A DNA stretch of 8,312 nt from JAGIBJ01 sp047604965 (lineage in GTDB: Bacteria > Actinomycetota > Thermoleophilia > Solirubrobacterales > Solirubrobacteraceae): assembly GCA_047604965.1 (NCBI GenBank), contig JASGGQ010000116.1:1-8312 (forward strand), written 5' to 3'. The notes under the pieces were generated by a model that saw only the letters and a list, made by a program, of their open reading frames with translations, was not told the origin of the DNA and made no database searches. The translations under genes were made by a program, and so were the position numbers. Below are positions 1 to 6,633 of this stretch, piece after piece; positions within the stretch are counted from its first letter, which is position 1; every line of letters starts with the position of its first letter.

Positions 1-3000
1 GCCGCGCCGGCCTCCCCCGCGACCACCGGGGCGACAGCCCGCCGCAGCTGCCGCCCGAGTGCCGGCAGCTCGGCAGCCGACACGCGCAACGTCGCAGGCC
101 TGGCGACGCCGCCGTCGAGAAACAGATGCACGACGCGCACCGCCTCCGCGCCGCCGCGCAACGCCGCGAACGCATAGGCAGCGCGCTGGAGTGCGTACCG
201 CGACGCGGCATGCTCATCGAGATCGACCTCCCCGGCAAGCCGATCGGTTTTGTAGTCGACGACCAACACCTCTCCCGGCTGTGGGCCACGTTGCTGCGCA
301 TCGACGACCCCGGTCAGCAGCGAACCATCGTCAAGCGCGACGGTGAAGCTCCGCTCGCGCTCCGGCGGCCCGCCATGCCATAGCTCACGCCACATCGGCG
401 CTTGCACGACGGCGCCAACCATTGCGACCATCCGCTCCCGCTCATCGGCGATCGCGGTGACGCCGAGCGCCACCAGTTCGCCATCGACGAGCTCCCGCAC
501 CTGCGCCGCAGTCGGCGACTGCGGCGCGCGTTCCAGCGCGGCATGCACAAGCGTGCCGACCGTCGTTGCCGGCAGTCCACCAGCGCCGGCAGATTCGGGC
601 GCCTGTGCCCCGGTCGCCCCGCTCCCACCGCCAGTGCCGCCGAAGAGGACGAGTTGATCGTCGCCATCGAGCACCCCGGCGGACTGCGCGATCAGCGGCC
701 GGTGGGGCGTCGGCGGGAGCCGCAGCAGTTCCTCGGCATAGAACCGCAGCCCACACGCCGCATGGCGACTGAGTGCGGTGTAGGAGAGCACCTGTGGCGC
801 AGTGAGCGGCGGCGTCGGAGCTCCGGCCGGCACCCGCAGCACCGCCGGGCGGTGGACCGGCAACTCGACCCGCTGCGGCGCACGCAACTGCGCCGGCAAG
901 ATCGTGCCGGCCGGCGTGCTGACCGAGACGCGCACCCCGTCGGCACTGAGGCATGGCACCTGTGCGGCCCGCTCCACCAATCGATCGAGTTCGGGCACGA
1001 GCGCCGGCCCGAGCCAGCTGATCACGGTCGCCTGATCGCCCGGCACACCGGCGAACGGCGACCCGTTACTCCCCCACTGCGCAACGCCACTCACCAGCAG
1101 CCGTTCGCGGGCGCGCGTCAACGCGACATACAGCACGCGCCGCAGCTCTTCGCGTTCGCGGTCCGCCCGCTCGGCCTTGAGCGCATCGTGATCGAACAGC
1201 GCCTGCGACGGCGCGCCGGGCGACGGACGCAGCCGCACGCCAACGCGCCTCTCCCCGCCCAGTAGCGCCGGCACCACGTTGCGTCCCTGCTGGCCGAGCC
1301 CGGCGACGATCACGACATCGAACTCCAAGCCCTTCGACTGGTGGACCGTCATCAGCTGTACCGCGCCACCGCCGCCAAGCGCCGCCTCCGGCGCCCGCAG
1401 TCCGTGGCGTTGCTCGCTCGCGGCGCGGTCGACCAACGCCCCGAGATCGCCCCCTGCCGCGACGGCATCGGTCGCCAGCCGCCGCAGCCGGCCGACATTC
1501 GCCAGCCGCCGCTCTGCCTCCTCCAACGATGCGAGATGTTCGTCGTACCGCGTCGCATCGATCAGCTCATCCAGCAGACCACACGGATCGCTCGCGCGCC
1601 CCGGCCGGCGCTGACGCTCCAGCAGCTCGGCAACAGCACCGATTCGCATGGCATCGTCGGCCGTCAGTTGACCTTGCTCGGCGGCGGCGATGACTGCGGC
1701 CAGTCGCGTACCGGCCGGGCCGTCTGCCGCACAGTCGCCGACGACTGCGAGCCCGTCGGTGCTGAGCGCGACCAGCGGCGATGCGAGCACCATCAGCAGC
1801 GCCGCATCGTCACGGGCGTTGCGCACAAGTCGCAGCCAGCCCACGAGATCGCTGACCTCCAGACGCTCCCAAAAGCCCTCCGCGCCATCCTGCACCGCCT
1901 CGACACCCAAATCGGCGAGCGCACCAGCGACCGGCAGCAGCACGCGCCGTTGCCGCGCCAACACGGCGATCGACCAGTGCGGTTGCGTGCGGCGCAGCTC
2001 GGCGACGCGCGCGGCGATCAAGCGCGCTTCGGCCAGCAACGCGGCACCACGCTGCCCGGCCCGCCCGCCGAGCTGCGCGCCGTCCCAGCCGTTCGCGCGA
2101 TCCTGCGCCGTGATGAGCAGCTCGACCCGCGCGCCATCCGGTTCGCCATCGAGCGGCGCTGGTCCACGGTACGCATCGACCGGTTGGTGCTCGGGATCGA
2201 GCCGCTGCCAAGCGCGGTCGATTGCTGCCAGCACGGCCCTGTCGGATCGGTAGTTCGTGGTGAGTTCCAGCGCGACGCCCTCCGGCGCGTCGCGCTGCGC
2301 CGCGCAAATCAGTTCGACGCTGGCGTTGCGAAAGCCGTAGATCGCTTGGCGTGGATCGCCGACGACGGTGACCGCAGGCTGTCCCGGCTGTGGCGTTGCG
2401 TGCAGCCACGGCTCGGGGCCGGAGAGCAGTTCGATCAGCTCGGCCTGTCGGCGGTTGGTGTCCTGAAACTCGTCGACGAGAATCCGCTCGAAGCGCTCGG
2501 CGAGCCGCCGGCGCACCAGCGGCTCGCCGCGCAGCAGTTGCAGCGCTTCAAGTTCGAGATCGTCGTGATCGAGCGCCTCGTCAGCGCGTTTGCGGCGCTC
2601 ATACGCCTCGGAGAATTCACGCGCGAGCTCGGCAAGCAGCGCGACGCGCGGCCCGGCGGCCAGCTCGCCGAGGCGGCGCGCCAACAGGTCGCGCGCCTCG
2701 ATGAAGGCGTCGACCTCGCTCGCCGCCTTGTTCAGCGGCGCGCCACGATGCGGCTTACCGTTCGGCAGCGCCGCGATCGCCCCCGCCAACTCGGCGACGT
2801 CCTGCGGCCGTTGCTCGACGACCCGAGCGATCTGATCACTGGCGGCAACGACGGCGCCCACCAGTTCCGTGGCCTGGTCGAGTCGCAGGCTCGACCTGTT
2901 TGGCTGGCGGAGCACGTCGATCGCGTCGCTGAGGCGCCCCGCAGCGCCGCGCAACACGCGCAACGCCGCCTGTACCTCGGCGGCGCCGGTCGTCGGGGCA

Positions 3001-3557
3001 CGCAGCACCGGATGCACGTCGCCGTCACTGCGGCGTGCCGTCCACCATTCGACGATTGCGCCGCGCAGCGCCTGTTCGCCAACCTGCGCGACGAGATCGG
3101 CGGCCGGCTGGCCAGCTCGCGCGAAGAGGCGTTGCAGCGCATCCTCCCACGCCGCCGCCTGAAGCTCGGCGGCGGCAAGTTCGTCGATCACGACGAAGCC
3201 GGGGTCGAGCGCACGGTAGTGCGCGAACTCGCGCAGCAGCCGGCCGCAAATGCCGTGAAAGGTGCCGATCCACGCCTCGGTCAGGTCGGGATCGCGGCCC
3301 AGCGCGGTGCCGCGCAGCGCAGTGGCGATGCGTTCGCGCAGTTCGCCGGCTGCGCGGTTGGTGAAGGTGATCGCCAAGATCCGATCGAGCGCAATCTGCT
3401 GGTCGAGGTGCGCATCGGCAAAGAGCCAGGTGAGCACGCGCGTCTTGCCGGAGCCGGCGGCGGCGACCAGCACCGTCGGCTGGCCGGCGCGCGCGCGCAC
3501 GGCCCGCTGCTGCGGCGAAGGATCGGGCGCGGCGGCTGATGTGGGTGCGTCACTCAT
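1..3557 (-). CDS. addA: AddA-type UvrD/RecB helicase-nuclease (3' end outside window)
   Basis: ATP-dependent 3'-5' DNA helicase fused to a RecB-family nuclease, the motor subunit of an AddAB-like complex that resects double-strand breaks in the cytoplasm. I translated 1185 codons from the ATG at 3557 with no stop; the end lies off the left edge. B. subtilis AddA is about 1230 residues, so little is missing. Helicase motifs in order: Q motif near Q16-Q17, Walker A AAAGSGKT (K38), Ia ITFTNRAAGELRERI (63-77), IGTFHGIC (97-104), Walker B ILVDEFQDTN (D362, E363), VVGDPRQAIYGFR (398-410), TTNYRS (433-438), MTVHQSKGLEF (736-746) and YVALTRARERL (810-820). The nuclease core shows GTLVHAALE (H1005), LTGVVD (D1086), VVDYKTD (D1101, K1103) and QRAAY (Q1124, Y1128), so the site looks intact. 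A Gly/Ala/Ser-rich stretch (about 972-994) joins the two halves. The start overlaps the addB stop. The actinobacterial AdnB is the main alternative name. Confidence 0.9.
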   Translation of the reverse strand, partial: MSDAPTSAAAPDPSPQQRAVRARAGQPTVLVAAAGSGKTRVLTWLFADAHLDQQIALDRILAITFTNRAAGELRERIATALRGTALGRDPDLTEAWIGTFHGICGRLLREFAHYRALDPGFVVIDELAAAELQAAAWEDALQRLFARAGQPAADLVAQVGEQALRGAIVEWWTARRSDGDVHPVLRAPTTGAAEVQAALRVLRGAAGRLSDAIDVLRQPNRSSLRLDQATELVGAVVAASDQIARVVEQRPQDVAELAGAIAALPNGKPHRGAPLNKAASEVDAFIEARDLLARRLGELAAGPRVALLAELAREFSEAYERRKRADEALDHDDLELEALQLLRGEPLVRRRLAERFERILVDEFQDTNRRQAELIELLSGPEPWLHATPQPGQPAVTVVGDPRQAIYGFRNASVELICAAQRDAPEGVALELTTNYRSDRAVLAAIDRAWQRLDPEHQPVDAYRGPAPLDGEPDGARVELLITAQDRANGWDGAQLGGRAGQRGAALLAEARLIAARVAELRRTQPHWSIAVLARQRRVLLPVAGALADLGVEAVQDGAEGFWERLEVSDLVGWLRLVRNARDDAALLMVLASPLVALSTDGLAVVGDCAADGPAGTRLAAVIAAAEQGQLTADDAMRIGAVAELLERQRRPGRASDPCGLLDELIDATRYDEHLASLEEAERRLANVGRLRRLATDAVAAGGDLGALVDRAASEQRHGLRAPEAALGGGGAVQLMTVHQSKGLEFDVVIVAGLGQQGRNVVPALLGGERRVGVRLRPSPGAPSQALFDHDALKAERADREREELRRVLYVALTRARERLLVSGVAQWGSNGSPFAGVPGDQATVISWLGPALVPELDRLVERAAQVPCLSADGVRVSVSTPAGTILPAQLRAPQRVELPVHRPAVLRVPAGAPTPPLTAPQVLSYTALSRHAACGLRFYAEELLRLPPTPHRPLIAQSAGVLDGDDQLVLFGGTGGGSGATGAQAPESAGAGGLPATTVGTLVHAALERAPQSPTAAQVRELVDGELVALGVTAIADERERMVAMVGAVVQAPMWRELWHGGPPERERSFTVALDDGSLLTGVVDAQQRGPQPGEVLVVDYKTDRLAGEVDLDEHAASRYALQRAAYAFAALRGGAEAVRVVHLFLDGGVARPATLRVSAAELPALGRQLRRAVAPVVAGEAGA
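3554..3557 (-). other. ATGA stop-start overlap between addB and addA
   Basis: The addB stop TGA (3556-3554) and the addA start ATG (3557-3555) share bases, giving ATGA on the minus strand. No strong Shine-Dalgarno sequence is visible just upstream, so addA translation is probably coupled to addB by termination and re-initiation. This fits two subunits needed in equal amounts. The overlap is read directly; the coupling is inferred. Confidence 0.85.
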
Positions 3558-6500
3558 CGTTGCTGCACGCGGCAGAGCCAAGGGTGCCGGCAGCCGCCGT
3601 CGCTGCACCGGGCCGCGCATGGCTCGGTCTGGCCGGCGTCGATCGCCGCTGCGGCTTCGGTGGCGAGCACCATCAGTTCGTCGAGCAGCGCGTCCCACTG
3701 CGCTTCGCCGATGACATCTGCGCGGTTGAGCCGCCGACCGGACAACGGCGCCACTGCCGCGCCGCGCGGCGCCCGATCGAGCGGCCCGGGAACCGGCTGG
3801 TACAGCGAGGCGACCGGCGTGGCATCGGTCAGCTCGGCCGCGACGAGTGCATACAGCCCGGCTTGCAGTTCGCGGCGTTCGACCCAGCCGCCGCTGCGGT
3901 AGGGATCCACATCGGCCCCCTTGTAGTCGACGACGACGACCTCCGAACCGTCGGCAGACAGATCGAGCCGGTCAATCCGGCCGGAGAGCGTGAGCGTCTG
4001 GCCGGCGCGGTTGACAACGACCGGCGGACGGCCGGCATCACGCTCTTCCCCGTCGGCCTCGGGCGCGGGTTCGCTGCGCCCTCCGAACGCCAGCTCCAGC
4101 GCGCCCGGTTGGTGGTCAAGCTGCGCCGTGCCGCAAAGCGCCGGCAGCGTCGCCTCAAGCTCGGCGACGACCCGCTCGCGCAGCAGGCGTTCGGCAAGCG
4201 TTTCTCCGCCGGGCGTAGCGGCGTCGGCGCGCCGCTGTGCCGCCGCGCGCAGTTCGCGCTGCAGCGCCGGCAGCGCGCCGGGAACGAGCGTGATTTCGTC
4301 GTCGAGCGCGCGTTGCAGCAGGTCGGCGAGCAGATCGTGACGCAGCCGCCCGGCAGTCAGCGGCGCCGCGTCCGGGTCCAGCGGACGAGGCCGCAGATGA
4401 TGCTCGACGAACCACTGGGCGGTGCAGCGCGACGCCGCTTGCAGCTCTCGCACGGCATAGTGGCCGCGCGACGTGGCGGCAAGCCGCGCCGACCGGGCGT
4501 GCGTGAACTCACGGTGGCGTGGGCCGGCTGCGGCGCGCGCCAGCTGGTCGCGCGACTCGGCGACGCCACCCAGCAGCGCTGCGTGCCCAGCGCCAAGGGT
4601 ACGGCGCGACATCGCATCACCGGCAACCCGCCGCAGCTCGGCGACCAGCGGTGAAGGCTCACACGCGCCGCCATCGCCGTCGCCGTCGTGCCAACCGATC
4701 ATCAGCTGTTTGGTCGGGGTGGTCACCAGTTCGTACGCGAGGTAGCGCTCGGCCGCGCCGTGCGACGGCTGGAGCGGCACCGGCCAGCCGTAGTCGGCGG
4801 CCAACGCTCCGCGATCGGCGGCGCTGAGGATGCGGCGACTCGATTCGCTGGCCGGGAAGCTGCCACGGACGGCCCGCGCGATCACCAGTCGGTCGAGTGT
4901 TCGCGTGCGCACCGCGAGCGGACCGACGACCGCGATGCTCCCGGCCGGCTCCGGCTCGCGTTCGAGCCGCAGCTCCTCCAATGCGCGAGCGAGATCGTCG
5001 AGGCCGGCGGCGAGCGGGAGCGGTGGGGTCAGCGCCCAGGCACGCCGCACGAGCCGCGCCCGACGTTCGAGCAGCTGCGCCGCTTCGCCTGCGGCACGGA
5101 TCGCACGCTCGACGCCTCCTTCGAGCCGCCCATCGGTGGTGGTGGCCGTGGTGGTGGTGGTGGACGCCGCCCAGCGCGCCGCCTGCTCGCCGAGGATCTC
5201 GGCGACCACCAGTTCCAGTGCGCCCGGTCGTCCGCCGCGCGCGTCCCGCAGGCGGTCGAGCTCGGTGATTCGCCTGCCAGACCAGAGCCGTAGCGCGTCG
5301 AGCGTCGAGCGGGCATCGCGGCGGCGAATCTCGGCGTCGAGCTGATCGGCGCCGTCGCGGTCGACGACCGCCAGCCAGGCCACGAGATCTGCAGCGGTGC
5401 CGCCAGCACCAGCGGCACGCAGCAACGCGACGGTGCCGCGCACGATCGGCGTCGCTGCCGCGTCGGCGCCCGCCGCCAGGTGCGCGGCCACGCCGCGTCG
5501 GCGCAACGCGGCCACGATCGCAGGCCCATGCAGCCGCACTTGCGCCGTCACCACGGCGATCCGCGTGGCCGGCGTGCCGCCCTTGAGCGCGTCGTCGATC
5601 GCCTCGGCGATCAGTGCCAGCTCCTCATCTGGCCCGGCGCCTCGCAGTTCCAGGATCGCCGGTGCGCCCTCCGCCACCACCGCGATTTCCGGCGGCGCCT
5701 CGGGCAGCGCTTCGAAGAGCTGCGCGCCGACGGCCGCCAGTGCCGGTTCAACCTCGACCAGTGTGGCGTCGAAGTTCAGCGTTTGGGTCTGCGCACCGGC
5801 GGCCCGCAGTTGCTGCACGAGGCCGGCTGACGCCGCCAGCGCTTCGCGATCTTCGGCGTATGGCAGCGAGAGCAGCACCGTCGCGCCGCAGCCTGCCAGC
5901 GCCACGACCAGGCCGCGCTGCACCGGGTCGAGGTCGTCGAAGCCGGCGAGCGTGAGATGCATCCCGCGCAAATCGAGCGAGCCGTCACGCAACGCCCGCG
6001 CCACGAACTGCGCGGCCGTGGCCCGGTCGATCGGGCCACCGGAAGCCGCCGCGAGTGCCGCGCGGCGCTCGGCGTCGTCGTGCAACAGCGCCGCCAATTC
6101 CGGGCCACGCTGGCCGCCGCCTGCGCGACCCCACGCCTCCAGCCCGGCGCGCGCGCCGCCGTCGAGATCGCCGGTAACGATCAGCTCGTCGGCGAGCGCC
6201 ACGAGTTCGTCGGCGAGCCAGCCGCGCCGACCACCGGGACGCAGCGCCTGAAACGCACGATCCTGCATCGCCGTCGCGACAACGGCTTGCGCGATCGCAC
6301 GCCGTTCGTCCTGGGAGAGCAGCGGTGGGCCACCGGCGAGCCGCAACAACCGGCGTTCGAGTTCCGGCGCGCCAAGCAGGTCGGCGTACGGCGTTGGCGT
6401 ACGGCGAACCCCGCCGAGCGCTTCGAGCCCCAGCAGCTCGCGGCGGATTTGCGCCAGGTCGGCGCTGCCGGGCGCGACGAGCCACGCCGGTGCCCCGGCG

Positions 6501-6580
6501 GCCGCAGCGGCCTGGTGTGCGTCGAGCAGCCGCCCGGTCTTGCGGGCACCGGCTGGACCGAGGAGCAATTGCAGCGGCAC
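3554..6580 (-). CDS. addB: AddB-type PD-(D/E)XK nuclease with degenerate helicase domain
   Basis: Partner subunit of the AddA-like helicase-nuclease; in this family it contributes the second nuclease and scans for Chi. It has 1008 residues, against about 1170 in B. subtilis AddB. The start is GTG at 6580: an in-frame TGA at 6587-6589 blocks extension, and the family's N-terminal nucleotide-binding loop begins at residue 8. That loop reads GPAGARKT, with Arg13 where Walker A has Gly. TLAGFDDLDP (210-219) and the FPASESSRRILSAADR stretch (575-590) are AddB-like. The nuclease core follows: ASRC (C719), GRLRHDLL (H748), GRIDRLD (D870), VVDYKGAD (D885, K887) and LQAGLY (Q906, Y910). The tail has C988, C992, C997 and C1003, which with C719 likely bind a 4Fe-4S cluster. 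There is a poly-Thr patch at 474-482. A ribosome binding site is not obvious. AdnA is the alternative, but the lost helicase motifs favour AddB. Confidence 0.88.
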   Translation of the reverse strand: MPLQLLLGPAGARKTGRLLDAHQAAAAAGAPAWLVAPGSADLAQIRRELLGLEALGGVRRTPTPYADLLGAPELERRLLRLAGGPPLLSQDERRAIAQAVVATAMQDRAFQALRPGGRRGWLADELVALADELIVTGDLDGGARAGLEAWGRAGGGQRGPELAALLHDDAERRAALAAASGGPIDRATAAQFVARALRDGSLDLRGMHLTLAGFDDLDPVQRGLVVALAGCGATVLLSLPYAEDREALAASAGLVQQLRAAGAQTQTLNFDATLVEVEPALAAVGAQLFEALPEAPPEIAVVAEGAPAILELRGAGPDEELALIAEAIDDALKGGTPATRIAVVTAQVRLHGPAIVAALRRRGVAAHLAAGADAAATPIVRGTVALLRAAGAGGTAADLVAWLAVVDRDGADQLDAEIRRRDARSTLDALRLWSGRRITELDRLRDARGGRPGALELVVAEILGEQAARWAASTTTTTATTTDGRLEGGVERAIRAAGEAAQLLERRARLVRRAWALTPPLPLAAGLDDLARALEELRLEREPEPAGSIAVVGPLAVRTRTLDRLVIARAVRGSFPASESSRRILSAADRGALAADYGWPVPLQPSHGAAERYLAYELVTTPTKQLMIGWHDGDGDGGACEPSPLVAELRRVAGDAMSRRTLGAGHAALLGGVAESRDQLARAAAGPRHREFTHARSARLAATSRGHYAVRELQAASRCTAQWFVEHHLRPRPLDPDAAPLTAGRLRHDLLADLLQRALDDEITLVPGALPALQRELRAAAQRRADAATPGGETLAERLLRERVVAELEATLPALCGTAQLDHQPGALELAFGGRSEPAPEADGEERDAGRPPVVVNRAGQTLTLSGRIDRLDLSADGSEVVVVDYKGADVDPYRSGGWVERRELQAGLYALVAAELTDATPVASLYQPVPGPLDRAPRGAAVAPLSGRRLNRADVIGEAQWDALLDELMVLATEAAAAIDAGQTEPCAARCSDGGCRHPWLCRVQQR
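5135..5163. repeat. GGT/ACC trinucleotide repeat inside addB
   Basis: The + strand has three GGT units, an interrupting GGCCGT, then four GGT units. On the coding strand this reads as Thr codons (ACC, one ACG) with one Ala, giving a poly-Thr patch at AddB residues 474-482. It lies between the central helicase-like region and the late motifs, probably in a loop. Gain or loss of a unit would keep the reading frame. Confidence 0.8.
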
Positions 6581-6633
6581 AGCGAGTCAGCTTGCCGCAC
6601 CGGCAGGACGCCATCGCGCGTCGCGCTTGCCGC
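6581..6633. other. 53-bp gap between pabB-pabC and addB
   Basis: This is the only stretch between genes. On the minus strand it contains the 9-mer GCGGCAAGC twice (6633-6625 and 6598-6590, 35 bp apart start to start), the second ending 9 bases before the addB GTG. I see no convincing hairpin followed by a T-run, so no terminator, and no clear -10/-35 pair. The spacing permits read-through from pabB-pabC into addB. The purine-poor leader offers only a weak ribosome binding site. Confidence 0.5.

Noticed and set aside
402..1265. A 287-codon open frame on the + strand opposite the addA nuclease region
   Set aside because: Same codon-register shadow effect; it ends at the antisense of the CTA codon for Leu765. 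The minus strand here encodes clear helicase and nuclease motifs.
1341..3539. A 732-codon open frame on the + strand opposite addA
   Set aside because: It is in exact codon register with addA on the other strand. In that register an antisense stop needs a sense TTA, CTA or TCA codon, which are rare in this GC-rich gene; the frame ends at 3539 precisely at the TCA for Ser7. The product is Arg/Gln/Ala-rich with no recognisable motif.
3539..4654. A 371-codon open frame on the + strand opposite the addB nuclease domain
   Set aside because: In codon register with addB and without recognisable motifs; the minus strand carries the nuclease site and cysteine cluster.
6581..6633. Possible promoter, terminator or regulatory repeat between pabB-pabC and addB
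   Set aside because: There is a twice-repeated 9-mer, but no inverted repeat with T-run and no recognisable -10/-35 boxes. In such GC-rich DNA a 9-mer repeat is weak evidence.
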